Assembly: GCA_030681095.1 (NCBI GenBank)
Contig: JAUXTZ010000099.1
Location: 1 to 39,218, forward strand
Reading direction: 5' to 3'
DNA: 39,218 bases
Source: Burkholderiales bacterium
GTDB lineage: Bacteria > Pseudomonadota > Gammaproteobacteria > Burkholderiales > Thiobacteraceae
Every line of letters starts with the position of its first letter. Position 1 is the first letter of the stretch. The position numbers were made by a program, and so were the translations under genes. Under the pieces are notes generated by a model. That model searched no databases. It was not told where the DNA came from and saw only the letters and a program-made list of their open reading frames with translations. Positions 16,031 to 24,728 of the stretch are shown here, piece by piece.

Positions 16031-16717
16031 ATGCCGGTACCGCTATCCGCCGCCGGACGCTCGCTGTGCTACCGCTGCGCCGCATGGGATTGGGCCATCG
16101 TCCAGATCGATGACGACTGGCTGTGGGAACACCACTGCAAATCGCCGCTGCGCTGCACGCCGGGCGATCACGTCTCTGTCTGCCGGGGCTACGCCATGCT
16201 CGCATTGATCGGCATGGCCAAGACACTGTTTAACCCGGTGGCGCTAGTCGCCGCGCTGGCGCTGTTCGCGGGCGGGCTATGGACAGGCAATCATCTCGCG
16301 AATCAGGCAGCCAAGGCCGATCGCCTCGATGCAGTCGAGCGCGCCATCGTTCAGGCCAACGAAATCGCCCGCGAAGATGCCGAGATACTTGCGGCTGGGG
16401 ATGTGAAGCACGCCGCGCGCCGAGTCGCCATGAAACAGCTAGACGAGGAGATTGAAAAAAATGTGGAAGCCAACCCTGCTTATCTTGAGTGCGGCCTTGA
16501 CGCTGACGGGCTGCGCCTCTGGAACGCCGCCAATGCCGGCTACGACGATTTACCTGGGCAACGCGGATACGGATTGCCCGCCGCTCCCCTCGGCCAAGTC
16601 GGGAAACCTCGCGGCGCTGGCGAAAAACCACAAGGAAGTGACAGATCAATACCACGACTGCAAAGCCCGGTACCGGGAAGCGCTGATGCGATACAACAAC
16701 CAAAGGAGCAACCATGA
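16031..16717 (+). CDS. Rz-like i-spanin with Cys-rich N-terminal extension
   Basis: A 228-residue protein. A hydrophobic helix at about residues 67-88 is followed by a coiled coil (LDAVERAIVQANEIARED) and the typical Rz tail LECGLDADGLRLWNAANAG. Rz spans the envelope with Rz1 to rupture the outer membrane. The first 55 residues are unusual: Cys13, Cys16, Cys36, Cys42 and Cys51 within YRCAAWDW and HHCKSPLRC. They could be a zinc knuckle fused to the spanin, or a separate small gene that lost its stop. ATG at 16196 or 16214 would give a normal Rz; ATG 16031 is the longest. The Rz1 gene lies inside in another frame. Confidence 0.75.
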   Translation: MPVPLSAAGRSLCYRCAAWDWAIVQIDDDWLWEHHCKSPLRCTPGDHVSVCRGYAMLALIGMAKTLFNPVALVAALALFAGGLWTGNHLANQAAKADRLDAVERAIVQANEIAREDAEILAAGDVKHAARRVAMKQLDEEIEKNVEANPAYLECGLDADGLRLWNAANAGYDDLPGQRGYGLPAAPLGQVGKPRGAGEKPQGSDRSIPRLQSPVPGSADAIQQPKEQP

Positions 16718-16730
16718 AACGACTAAGTAA
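16461..16730 (+). CDS. Rz1-like o-spanin lipoprotein, nested in Rz
   Basis: An 89-residue lipoprotein encoded in a different frame within the Rz gene. The signal peptide ends in a lipobox LTGC with the lipidated Cys18, followed by a Pro-containing periplasmic region (TPPMP, CPPLP) as in Rz1. GAGGAG at 16445-16450 is ten bases from ATG 16461; a TTG at 16452 is too close to it. Embedding of Rz1 in Rz is well known, which supports both frames being real. It overlaps the next gene by 17 bp. Confidence 0.85.
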   Translation: MWKPTLLILSAALTLTGCASGTPPMPATTIYLGNADTDCPPLPSAKSGNLAALAKNHKEVTDQYHDCKARYREALMRYNNQRSNHETTK

Positions 16731-17217
16731 TCTAATTCTCGTCGCCGCGATAGCGTGTGCGGCCTTCACCGTCAGCGCCGGCAGTTTCACCGACTACTTT
16801 GAAAACAAACTCGTCGATCTGCTGATTCGCGGCCAGACCTACACGCCCCCTGCCACGCTTTACGTTGGCCTCGATACCGTGGCCTGTACCGAAGCGGGCG
16901 GTGGCACAGAAGTCACCGGCGGCAGCTATGCACGCGTCGGCGTGACATCGAGCCTAGCCAACTGGGCGGGCACGCAGGGCGCTGGCACCACCACAGCATC
17001 GAGCGGCACCAGCGGCACCACCGGCAACAATGGCGCGATCACTTACGCAGCACCCACGGCCAACTGGGGTCAAGTGCTGAGCTTCCGCATTTGGGATGCA
17101 TTGACGGCAGGCAACGCGCTCATCTGCCAAACACTCACTACGCCTAAGACCGTGAACAACGGCGACCCAGGGCCATCGTTTGCAGCGGGCGCGCTGACGA
17201 TTCAAGCCGATAACTAA
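16714..17217 (+). CDS. Virion/tail-fibre-like protein with signal peptide
   Basis: A 167-residue protein. Residues 1-22 look like a signal peptide (RLSNLILVAAIACAAFTVSA). The rest resembles the gp80-like phage tail-fibre family: FTDYFENKLVDLLIRGQTYTPPATLYVGL, then EVTGGSYARV and SFRIWDALTAGNALI. Family members normally lack a signal peptide, so the N-terminus is unusual. It starts in the overlap of the spanin genes and heads the accessory virion genes before terminase. Confidence 0.65.
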   Translation: MKRLSNLILVAAIACAAFTVSAGSFTDYFENKLVDLLIRGQTYTPPATLYVGLDTVACTEAGGGTEVTGGSYARVGVTSSLANWAGTQGAGTTTASSGTSGTTGNNGAITYAAPTANWGQVLSFRIWDALTAGNALICQTLTTPKTVNNGDPGPSFAAGALTIQADN

Positions 17218-17219
17218 GC

Positions 17220-17459
17220 ATGTACGAATACCGCGCTGCGATGAAATCTTACGTTTTGAATATCGTCTACGCGCTCGATCTACTCATCAACGCCCTATTC
17301 CGCGGCCAGCGCCACGAAACTGTTTCTGCACGCTGGGGCAAGATCAGCGGCCACGTACGGCTATGGTATTGGGCGTGCCGGCTGCTGAACTGGTTTGATA
17401 GAGAGCATTGCGAGCAAGCCGCGGCACGACACGTAAAAATTAAAGAGGCGACCAAATGA
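17220..17459 (+). CDS. Small phage protein (LDLLINALFRG family)
   Basis: A 79-residue protein with YALDLLINALFRGQRHETVSAR and WFDREHC, a pattern seen in small phage proteins that some databases mislabel as UvrD helicase; it is far too short for that. The function is unknown. No Shine-Dalgarno is evident; the ATG begins three bases after the previous stop, so it is probably coupled. Its stop overlaps the next ATG. Confidence 0.65.
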   Translation: MYEYRAAMKSYVLNIVYALDLLINALFRGQRHETVSARWGKISGHVRLWYWACRLLNWFDREHCEQAAARHVKIKEATK

Positions 17460-17950
17460 GCGACATCAACTTAACACAACTCAAAACCGATATTTTGGCA
17501 GATGCCACACTCGCGCCGCTGGCCGGTGCTGCCGGCGTGAACGGTGATTACCCCAACTCAAAAGACGGCACTATCTCCGCCGCGCTTAACGTCAAGAATG
17601 TTCCGGCGAATAAATCACGTCTCATTACCGCGCGCACGTTGCTGGCCGAACTCAACCCCGTCACGGCGGCGACCATCCTCGATAAGCTCGAATCCGCTAG
17701 TGTGGCAAACACGGTTATCAAGTGGGCCATGAAGTTTCTGACCGCCGAGCCTGGACTGGATATTGGGCACCTGAACACGCTGGCAATGCTGGGTCAGTTG
17801 GTCACCGCGAACGTGATCACGGCTGCGGAAGCGGCAGCGCTCAAGGGGCTATCCGCCGTGACAATCTCGGTAGCCGAACAAAAATACGGACGTGATGTGC
17901 ATAACCTGGACATAGCCAAGTGTTTTGGCCGTGTCGGATTGGGGAGCTAG
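17456..17950 (+). CDS. Phage protein with C-terminal AEQKYGRDVHNLDIAK block
   Basis: A 164-residue, mainly helical protein beginning in an ATGA overlap. The C-terminus (VTISVAEQKYGRDV, then IAKCFGRVGLG) resembles small phage proteins of unknown role found with virion genes. No catalytic motif is seen. It is followed by a GGGAG site and another putative virion gene. Confidence 0.65.
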   Translation: MSDINLTQLKTDILADATLAPLAGAAGVNGDYPNSKDGTISAALNVKNVPANKSRLITARTLLAELNPVTAATILDKLESASVANTVIKWAMKFLTAEPGLDIGHLNTLAMLGQLVTANVITAAEAAALKGLSAVTISVAEQKYGRDVHNLDIAKCFGRVGLGS

Positions 17951-18397
17951 ATGGCTATCGGCACAAATGACTCAATCGTAAAAGTGGGCACGCAACTCAC
18001 GTTGGAGAGCGCAGGCGGAGCGATCGCCAATAACACTATCGTCGCCGCTGCGACCGCCTACGACATCTCGGCAAACGGTAATGCGCCCCATGTGGACGCG
18101 GCGCTGATGATCCAATACACCACAGCCCCAGCCGTCAACACCACGCTCAATCTCTACGCAGCCGAGCAAGACATCGACAGCACCAATGATGAGCAAGTTC
18201 CAACGACGACCTACAAGCCGAAGTACATTTGCTCGTTCACTGTCAACGCAGTGACCACCGCTCAGTACCTGGACAAGTTTCTGCGCAACGTTCCACGTAA
18301 CGCCAAATACTCGCTGCACAACAACGGAACCGGTCAGTCGGTCAACGCGAACTGGACGCTGAAATTCACGCCACGCACCATTGGCCCATCCGCGTAA
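17951..18397 (+). CDS. Putative virion protein
   Basis: A 148-residue Thr-, Asn- and Val-rich protein with a beta-strand pattern (SIVKVGTQLTLESAGGAI, ALMIQYTTAPAVNTTLNLYA, then KYSLHNNGTGQSVNANWTL). It looks like a compact beta-sandwich of a structural phage protein. No family is named. Placement with fibre-like genes supports a virion role by inference. Confidence 0.55.
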   Translation: MAIGTNDSIVKVGTQLTLESAGGAIANNTIVAAATAYDISANGNAPHVDAALMIQYTTAPAVNTTLNLYAAEQDIDSTNDEQVPTTTYKPKYICSFTVNAVTTAQYLDKFLRNVPRNAKYSLHNNGTGQSVNANWTLKFTPRTIGPSA

Positions 18398-18406
18398 GGG
18401 CGATCA

Positions 18407-19963
18407 ATGATTCTAGTGCAGGATCAGCGGATATGGACTGAGCAGCCTCAATACCCTGTCGGCGTCGACAAAGACCATCCGTTATTTCCAGAGCTTGTTC
18501 GAGCCATTGTTGTTCCCGAGAATTATGACGCATGCACAGATACCGTAGGCACATTAAATAATGTTGCGGCGATCTTGGGGACGCCATATGGTGTGTCACC
18601 CATCTATAACACGACAACGGCAAAAACCGGTTTAGAATTTAACAACACAACTCTTTCGCATTCCACCGAATATACGATTGCGGCACTTGCCGCTCCGTCG
18701 GCCGAAGCCCGCAGGTCGGAATTCTATTTCGAGGGAGATGTATCCGGTTCACCCTATAGTCAGTTTGCTCTTAGTGCCAATTTTTGGCCGAATAATAATG
18801 TTGCCTCGGCTGGCCGCTTTGCGCTGGTGGGGTATGGTAGTCCTGGTTGGGTAACACAGTCTTGCAGCGGCACTACTAAAATTGACGGTAACTTCCATTG
18901 GTTTGTGGGTTGTCGCGACAATATTGATGCCAAAGTCTATTTGGATGGTACTGAAGTATCTGAGTCCGGTGGTCTGGTCACTGCTGGTGACGTTAACATT
19001 GATGGCAAAACGTCGGGGATAGGCGGCGAGTGGCCCTCCGCTGGGGCTGGTGCTAATTTTCCAATCATTGCCGTTTTCGTCTGGAGAAGGAAATTAACTG
19101 CTGCGGAAATAAAGGCATATTTTTCAGATTTTACTTCTGCCTTTAGTTTATTTGCTCCCGAAGATGATTATTCGCTCATGCCGAGTGCAGGGGGGGGCGC
19201 AGCCGCTTTAGCCGGTAACGCCGCTGCCGTAGCCGCTGCCGCAGGCGCGCCAACCACCGCGATTCCGTTCAACGGCGGCGCGGTATCCATCGCCACAATG
19301 ACTGGTTTGGCCACTACCGCAATCGATTTTGTGGGTGTAGCGACCGGCAGCGCTAACTCAGCGGGCGATCTTTTTACCCAGATCAAATTCGACGCGGCAG
19401 CACTGGCACAAGCCTTGGTGCAAGCCGGGATCGACACGGGCATCTCGTTTCTTGGCAATGCCACAGCGCAAGCGGGTGGGGGTGGCGATGTCACGATCCA
19501 GATCGCGATGCTAGCTGCCGCCATATCCAATGCGCTGGCGCAAGGCGCTTTGAGCGGCGGTACCAGCGGCTTCGCGAGCGATGCGGGTGCGCGGGCACAA
19601 GTAACGGGTGAGCTGACTACCGCCACCCCGCTTATTGGCGATCCAAAAGCTTATGCGGGCGCGTCGGGCAATATCACCAACATCATTCAAGTTGTAGCCG
19701 CGTCCGGGGCGATCAGCAACGTAACCGGTGATCTTACGGCGTCGATCACATTTACCGCGCAAGCGTTGGCCCAGGCACTGAGCCAGGCATTCCTCACGAT
19801 CCAGATTCGCTTCGCGGGCACAGCGCTGGCGCAAGCGCAAGCCAACGGCACGCTCGCCGGCACCGCACCAAAGCCCTCGCCCAACCCACGCTATATGGTT
19901 GAGATCGAGCCGCGCCTGTATGAGGCCGAGATCGCACCACGCCTGTACGAGGTGGCGGCATGA
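18407..19963 (+). CDS. LamG-like/Ala-rich repeat virion or adhesin protein
   Basis: A 518-residue protein. Residues 1-250 look like a LamG/concanavalin-type beta-sandwich (KTGLEFNNTTLSH, then DAKVYLDGTEVSESGG and VFVWRRKLTAAEIKAYF, the typical end of such a domain). From about residue 258 the composition changes to long Ala-, Gly- and Thr-rich repeats with LAQAL-type blocks. The C-terminus contains a tandem copy (EIEPRLYEA, EIAPRLYEV). LamG domains bind glycans, so a host-receptor or fibre role is plausible. The 5' half is AT-richer than the 3' half, suggesting a mosaic gene. Confidence 0.65.
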   Translation: MILVQDQRIWTEQPQYPVGVDKDHPLFPELVRAIVVPENYDACTDTVGTLNNVAAILGTPYGVSPIYNTTTAKTGLEFNNTTLSHSTEYTIAALAAPSAEARRSEFYFEGDVSGSPYSQFALSANFWPNNNVASAGRFALVGYGSPGWVTQSCSGTTKIDGNFHWFVGCRDNIDAKVYLDGTEVSESGGLVTAGDVNIDGKTSGIGGEWPSAGAGANFPIIAVFVWRRKLTAAEIKAYFSDFTSAFSLFAPEDDYSLMPSAGGGAAALAGNAAAVAAAAGAPTTAIPFNGGAVSIATMTGLATTAIDFVGVATGSANSAGDLFTQIKFDAAALAQALVQAGIDTGISFLGNATAQAGGGGDVTIQIAMLAAAISNALAQGALSGGTSGFASDAGARAQVTGELTTATPLIGDPKAYAGASGNITNIIQVVAASGAISNVTGDLTASITFTAQALAQALSQAFLTIQIRFAGTALAQAQANGTLAGTAPKPSPNPRYMVEIEPRLYEAEIAPRLYEVAA

Positions 19964-20277
19964 GCTATCGCATCGCAAATTGGCCCGATAAAGCACCCGC
20001 CGAAAAGGTGTGGCTGACCTTCAAATACAAACGCGGCTTAGCGCCTGGCGAATCGGTCACGTCGGTGGCCATGATCGTTACGCTAAAAGGGGGCGTGGAT
20101 GCAAGCCCAGCGCTGATTTTGGATGGCGTGCCGGTGCTGCTCGCCGATGGCCGCGTGATGCAGCGCATCAAAGATGGCATCCATTTGGCGGCGTATATGG
20201 TGCTCTGCAAAGCCACGACATCTACTGGTCAGATTTTAGTGTTAGCCGGAGTCATACCGGTTAGGGAGATTGCATGA
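19960..20277 (+). CDS. Fibre-tail-adaptor-like protein
   Basis: A 105-residue beta-rich protein (NWPDKAPAEKVWLTFKYK, then DGVPVLLADGRVMQRI and HLAAYMVLCKATTSTGQI). It resembles small phage fibre-tail adaptor proteins, which join a fibre to the virion; that likeness is weak. It overlaps the LamG-like gene (ATGA) and gp25. Confidence 0.55.
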   Translation: MSYRIANWPDKAPAEKVWLTFKYKRGLAPGESVTSVAMIVTLKGGVDASPALILDGVPVLLADGRVMQRIKDGIHLAAYMVLCKATTSTGQILVLAGVIPVREIA

Positions 20278-20615
20278 ATTATGTGGCACTAGATTTTTGG
20301 TGGAAAGTGGGCATCACCGTCCTTAACGCAGGCTTTTGCATTTACATGTACCTGGTGACACGCAACCGCGTCACCAACGAACGCATTAGCAAGCTGCAAG
20401 AGAATGTGGATACCCGGCTCGACAATCACGGTGATCGGTTGGCCCGCATCGAGCAAGATGCCCGCCACGCCCCGACGCACGAGGATTTAAAGCGCATCCA
20501 TACCCGCATCGACGAAACCGCAAAATCTCTCGCCCGCATTGAGGGTGAGTTCGCGGGCACCAATCACACGCTGAATTTGATTCATGAATATTTGCTGAAT
20601 GGGAACAATAAATGA
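20274..20615 (+). CDS. Mu gp25-like protein (DUF2730)
   Basis: A 113-residue protein with an N-terminal transmembrane helix (WWKVGITVLNAGFCIYMYLV) and then a coiled coil (ISKLQENVDTRLDNHGDRLARIEQD). This matches DUF2730, the gp25 family of Mu. The role is not established; it is a small membrane-bound coiled coil conserved before gp26. Overlaps with both neighbours (ATGA) show coupled translation. Confidence 0.85.
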   Translation: MNYVALDFWWKVGITVLNAGFCIYMYLVTRNRVTNERISKLQENVDTRLDNHGDRLARIEQDARHAPTHEDLKRIHTRIDETAKSLARIEGEFAGTNHTLNLIHEYLLNGNNK

Positions 20616-20908
20616 GCTACGCCGATATCGTCGAAGCCGATCGCCGCCTGGTGATCCTCAAGGTGCTGCAAAACAGCACCGCCTACGCCTGCAACGAGCA
20701 CTTGCTCGGCACGCTGGCGGGTTCGTTCGGTCATGTCGTCACTAACGACCGGCTGCGCACCGATCTCGCCTGGCTCGTCGAGCAGGGCTTGATTACGCTA
20801 TGCGAAGTATCCGGTGTGCAGATCGCGACCCTCCTGCAACGTGGGCTCGATGTCGCCCAAGGCCGCGCCCACGTACCCGGCGTCAAACGCCCGGCACCCG
20901 GAGCCTAG
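20612..20908 (+). CDS. Mu gp26-like winged-helix protein (VpaChn25_0724 family)
   Basis: A 98-residue protein with an ArsR-like winged helix: ADRRLVILKVLQNSTAYACNEHLL, then NDRLRTDLAWLVEQGLITL. It corresponds in position and sequence to gp26 of Mu-like phages, which is conserved but uncharacterised. A DNA-packaging role next to gp27 and gp28 is possible. Confidence 0.85.
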   Translation: MSYADIVEADRRLVILKVLQNSTAYACNEHLLGTLAGSFGHVVTNDRLRTDLAWLVEQGLITLCEVSGVQIATLLQRGLDVAQGRAHVPGVKRPAPGA

Positions 20909-20909
20909 C

Positions 20910-21434
20910 GTGGCGCGCGGCCGCAAGAACACCGTCGTCACGCTCGACCCGCGCATCCGCGAGTCGGTCGATACCGCTATCCGCGAGGGCCGTGCCACTA
21001 TCGACGATATCGTCGCCATCATCCGCGCGATGGGTGGCGATGCTTCGCGCTCGGCCGTGGGCCGCTACAAGCAGCAGGCCGAATCGCAGATGCAAAAATA
21101 CCGCGAGGCGCAAGAGATCGCCAAGGTATGGATCGGCAAGCTCGCCACCGACCCCGAGGGCGACGTCGGACGCTTGCTCTCAGAGATGCTACGCACCGCA
21201 GCCTTTCAGACCATCGGCGACATGGAAGCTGCCGGGCCGATGGATTTGATGCTGCTGGCCAAAGCGTTAAAGGATTTGGCGGGTGCGGACAAGTTAACGG
21301 CGGAGCGCATCCTCAAAGTGCGCACGGAAGCGGCGAAAGAAGCGGCAGAGAAAGTCGCGGCCGTGGGCAAGGCAAAGGGCTTGAGCAAAGAAACTGTCGA
21401 GGAATTGCGGCGCGAGATTCTGGGGGTGAGATGA
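20910..21434 (+). CDS. Mu gp27-like protein (DUF3486), small terminase candidate
   Basis: A 174-residue protein from GTG 20910. The N-terminus carries an HTH (TIDDIVAIIRAMGGDASRSAVGRYK), then a helical coiled-coil part. DUF3486/gp27 directly precedes the large terminase in Mu-like phages and is generally taken as the small terminase subunit that binds the pac site. That assignment is by position and family, not direct test. ATGA overlap with the next small gene. Confidence 0.85.
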   Translation: MARGRKNTVVTLDPRIRESVDTAIREGRATIDDIVAIIRAMGGDASRSAVGRYKQQAESQMQKYREAQEIAKVWIGKLATDPEGDVGRLLSEMLRTAAFQTIGDMEAAGPMDLMLLAKALKDLAGADKLTAERILKVRTEAAKEAAEKVAAVGKAKGLSKETVEELRREILGVR

Positions 21435-21589
21435 AAAACAGAGAACGTGGTTTCATCGATAGAGATGCATTCATGGGTATGTTCATCGGCCTGATCGTGA
21501 TCGGTATCGCCATCGGCGGCCTGTTGTTCCTCGGCGTGCCCTGGCTGTGGCATCTTCTCAAGCCGTGGATTCATACGGTCACCGGCTGA
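21431..21589 (+). CDS. Small membrane protein between gp27 and gp28
   Basis: A 52-residue single-helix membrane protein (MFIGLIVIGIAIGGLLFLGV) with a charged N-terminus. It starts in an ATGA overlap and ends in TGATG with the terminase. No counterpart is known in Mu itself. It may be an accessory gene inserted into the packaging operon. Confidence 0.6.
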   Translation: MKNRERGFIDRDAFMGMFIGLIVIGIAIGGLLFLGVPWLWHLLKPWIHTVTG

Positions 21590-23148
21590 TGACCGACCCG
21601 CTTTCTCGCCTCGATCCACCCAGCGCCGCCGCTCTGCCGCCGGCGCTGCTGCCTTATCAGCAACGCTGGATCGCCGACACGTCACCATTCAAGCTGATGG
21701 AGAAAGGCCGACGCACGGGTATCACCTGGGCGGAAGCTTCCGACAATGTGCTGATCGCGGCCGCCGAGAAATCGGCGGGCGGACAAAACGTGTACTACAT
21801 CGGCACCGATCAGGAGATGACCGAGGAATACATCCAGGCCTGCGCTATGTGGGCCAAGGCATTCAACCGCGCGGCGGGTGAGATCGAATCGGGTTTTTGG
21901 GATGAAGAAAAAGAAGACCGGCACATTCGCACCTTCTCCATCCGCTTTCCCAGCGGGCACAAGATACTGGCGCTAGCCTCGCGCCCGCGCAAGCTGCGTG
22001 GCCGCCAAGGCGTGCTGGTCGGCGACGAGGCGGCGTTCCAGGATGAGCTGGGCGAGCTAATCAAAGCGGCGATGGCCTTCCTCATCTGGGGCGGCAAGGT
22101 GCGCATCATCAGCACCCATGACGGCGAAGACAACCAATTCAACGATCTGATCAACGATGTCCGCGCGGGTAAGCGCAAGGGTAACGTGCATCGCGTGACC
22201 TTTCGCGAAGCGGTGGCAGAAGGCTTATATCGCCGCGTCTGCTTTCGGCGCGGTACCGAGTGGAGCCAGGCCGAGGAAGATGCCTGGGTGCAGGATGTTT
22301 ACGAGTACTACGGCAACGATGCGGATGAAGAGCTGGATGTGATCCCGGCATCGGGCAGCGGCATCTTCTTGGCCTCCGCCCTGATCCTCTCCCGCATGTC
22401 GCCCGATACGCCGCTGGTGCGCGGCGCCTGGAAATCCGAATTCGCCATGATCCACGACAAGCTGCGCGAGATCGAAGTCGCCGACTGGTGCGAGGATAAT
22501 CTGCTGCCGCATCTGCGTGAGCTTGATCCAGAGCGCGCCCACGGCATTGGCCTGGACTTCGGCCGCCTGCGCGACCTGACCGTGCTGCCCGTGATCGAAG
22601 AAGGCAAGACCATGAAAAACCGTGTGCGCCTGTGGATCGAGCTGGCCAACTGCCCTTACCGGCAGCAGGAGCAGATCCTCAAGTACGTGATCGATCGCCT
22701 GCCGCGCTTCCGCAAGGGCGCGCTGGATGCCACCGGCAATGGCCTGGCTTTGGCGGAATACGCCCAGCAGCAATACGGCACCATGCGCATCGAGGCGGTG
22801 AAGCTCTCCGATACGTTCTACCTGGAAAACATGCCGCACTTCCAGGCCGCGTTCCAGGACGGCACGATCAGCGAGATCCCGAAAGACGACGAGATCCGCG
22901 ACGACCTGCGCGCGCTCAAGAAAATTCGCGGCGTGCCCAAGCTCGGCCCGGCGCGCACCCAAACCGGCGGCGATAAGAAACAGCAGCGCCACGGCGACGG
23001 TGCGATCGCATTGTTCCTGGCTGATTTCGCCATGCGCCAGGATGTATCGCCCATCGAATACACCGAAGCGCCGCGCCACCGCGTATGGGATGGCCTGCCC
23101 GACGATGCAGACTTAGACGAAACCGAGTCGCCCGCCGGCGGCTGGTAG
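21589..23148 (+). CDS. Large terminase subunit (Mu gp28-like)
   Basis: Terminase pumps DNA into proheads and cuts it. The 519-residue protein shows an adenine motif YQQRW (about 23-27), a Walker A-like EKGRRTGIT (38-46), Walker B VLVGDEAAF with Asp146-Glu147, a coupling motif ISTHDG (about 174-179) and an RNase H-fold nuclease starting at GIGLDFGR (Asp323). The ATG at 21589 is chosen because it gives the usual start; an earlier in-frame start overlaps the membrane gene. It is followed by portal after 8 bp. Confidence 0.95.
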   Translation: MTDPLSRLDPPSAAALPPALLPYQQRWIADTSPFKLMEKGRRTGITWAEASDNVLIAAAEKSAGGQNVYYIGTDQEMTEEYIQACAMWAKAFNRAAGEIESGFWDEEKEDRHIRTFSIRFPSGHKILALASRPRKLRGRQGVLVGDEAAFQDELGELIKAAMAFLIWGGKVRIISTHDGEDNQFNDLINDVRAGKRKGNVHRVTFREAVAEGLYRRVCFRRGTEWSQAEEDAWVQDVYEYYGNDADEELDVIPASGSGIFLASALILSRMSPDTPLVRGAWKSEFAMIHDKLREIEVADWCEDNLLPHLRELDPERAHGIGLDFGRLRDLTVLPVIEEGKTMKNRVRLWIELANCPYRQQEQILKYVIDRLPRFRKGALDATGNGLALAEYAQQQYGTMRIEAVKLSDTFYLENMPHFQAAFQDGTISEIPKDDEIRDDLRALKKIRGVPKLGPARTQTGGDKKQQRHGDGAIALFLADFAMRQDVSPIEYTEAPRHRVWDGLPDDADLDETESPAGGW

Positions 23149-23156
23149 GAGGAAAC

Positions 23157-24728
23157 ATGGCACAAATACTGGATCAATACGGAAAACCAATCGATCGCGG
23201 CGTGTTGCGCGAGCCGCAAACGTCCAAGCTCGGCTATCTGGCGCAGGAATTCGCCACGCATCCCTCGCGCGGGCTCACGCCCGCCAAGCTCGCTGGCATT
23301 TTACAGGACGCCGAATTAGGCAACCTCACCGCGCAAGCCGATCTCTTCATCGACATGGAAGAGAAAGACGCCCACATTTTCAGCGAGATGAGCAAACGCA
23401 AGCGCGCCATGCTCACCTTGGACTGGGAGATCAAGCCGCCGCGCAATGCCAGCAAGGCCGAGGAAGACGATGCCGCTTATCTGACGGAAGTGTTCCAGGA
23501 CTTGGAGAATTTCGACGATGTGGCGCTCGATGCGCTGGACGGAATCGGCCACGGCTTTAGCGCATTGGAGATCGAGTGGAAGATGCTCGGCCGCGAATGG
23601 CTGCCGGGCAAGATCGAGCATCGCCCGCAGGGGTGGTTCCAGCTCGACCGCGCCACGCATTCGCAATTGCGCCTGCGCGATTTCAGCCCGGATGGCGCGG
23701 AGTTGCAGCCCTTCGGCTGGATACTCCACACCCACAAAGCGAAAAGCGGCTATGTCTCGCGCAGCGGATTGCACCGCATCTTGTCCTGGCCGTACCTGTT
23801 CAAGAATTACAGCGTGCGCGACCTGGCTGAGTTTTTGGAGATCTACGGCTTGCCGCTGCGCCTGGGCAAATACCCGCCGGGTGCGAGCGATCAAGAGAAG
23901 GTGACGCTGCTGCGCGCCGTCGCCGGCATCGGCCACAACGCTGCCGGCATCATCCCCGAGGGCATGTCAATCGAGTTCGAGGAAGCCGCCAAGGGCACGC
24001 AAGACCCGTTCGAGGCCATGATCAACTGGTGCGAGCGCAGCCAGAGCAAGACCATCCTCGGCGGCACGCTCACCAGCCAGGCCGACGGCAAGAGCAGCAC
24101 CAACGCGCTCGGAAATGTGCACAACGAAGTGCGCCACGATCTGCTGGCGTCTGACGCCAAGCAGCTCGGCGGCACGCTGACCCATAAGCTGCTCTATCCC
24201 ATGCTCGCGATGAATCGCGGCGTGCGCGATCCGCGTCGCATCCCGCGCTTCATTTTCGATACGCAAGAACCCGAGGATCTGGCGCTGTTTGCCGAAGCTC
24301 TGCCGAAACTTACCGGCATCGGTATGAAAATCAAGAAAAGCTGGGCGCACGATAAGCTGCGCATCCCGGAGCCGGACGAAGACGACGAAGTACTGGGTGC
24401 GCCCGCGCCTGCCGCGCCGCCAATCGATCAGAAGCCACTGCCGGCGGCCAACCGTGCCGCGCTGAAATCCGATCCAGATCCGGCGCAAGATGCCTTCGAC
24501 GTGTTCGCCGAAGATCTCGCGTCGGAGTGGGAGCAAGTCACTGACCCGCTGGTGGCCCCGATCGAGCAGCTCGCGGCCGAGTGCAAGGATCTGCAAGAGT
24601 TTCAGGCGCGCCTGCCGGAGCTGATCGAGACAATGGACGCCGCCAAGCTCACCGCCGCGCTGGCCAAGGGGCAATTCGCCGCCGCCGTGTGGGGCCGTAT
24701 CGGCGGCGACAATCGCGGCGATAAGTAA
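23157..24728 (+). CDS. Portal protein (Mu gp29-like, DUF935)
   Basis: A 523-residue portal forming the ring at the head vertex. The DUF935 blocks are clear: YLAQEFATHPSRGLTPAKL at the start, a stalk segment (DALDGIGHGFSALEIEW), and NWCERSQSKTILGGTLTSQA in the middle. TAGGAGG precedes ATG 23157, which is the usual start. The C-terminal Ala/Pro-rich linker and acidic helix are as in relatives. Its TAA overlaps a bridging mini-ORF. Confidence 0.95.
   Translation: MAQILDQYGKPIDRGVLREPQTSKLGYLAQEFATHPSRGLTPAKLAGILQDAELGNLTAQADLFIDMEEKDAHIFSEMSKRKRAMLTLDWEIKPPRNASKAEEDDAAYLTEVFQDLENFDDVALDALDGIGHGFSALEIEWKMLGREWLPGKIEHRPQGWFQLDRATHSQLRLRDFSPDGAELQPFGWILHTHKAKSGYVSRSGLHRILSWPYLFKNYSVRDLAEFLEIYGLPLRLGKYPPGASDQEKVTLLRAVAGIGHNAAGIIPEGMSIEFEEAAKGTQDPFEAMINWCERSQSKTILGGTLTSQADGKSSTNALGNVHNEVRHDLLASDAKQLGGTLTHKLLYPMLAMNRGVRDPRRIPRFIFDTQEPEDLALFAEALPKLTGIGMKIKKSWAHDKLRIPEPDEDDEVLGAPAPAAPPIDQKPLPAANRAALKSDPDPAQDAFDVFAEDLASEWEQVTDPLVAPIEQLAAECKDLQEFQARLPELIETMDAAKLTAALAKGQFAAAVWGRIGGDNRGDK

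Noticed and set aside
17220-17459. Label of UvrD helicase for this small protein
   Set aside because: At 79 residues it lacks all helicase motifs; that name appears to be a propagated annotation error.
22225-23079. Long - strand frame opposite the terminase
   Set aside because: Shadow of the terminase gene; no ribosome-binding site or motif.
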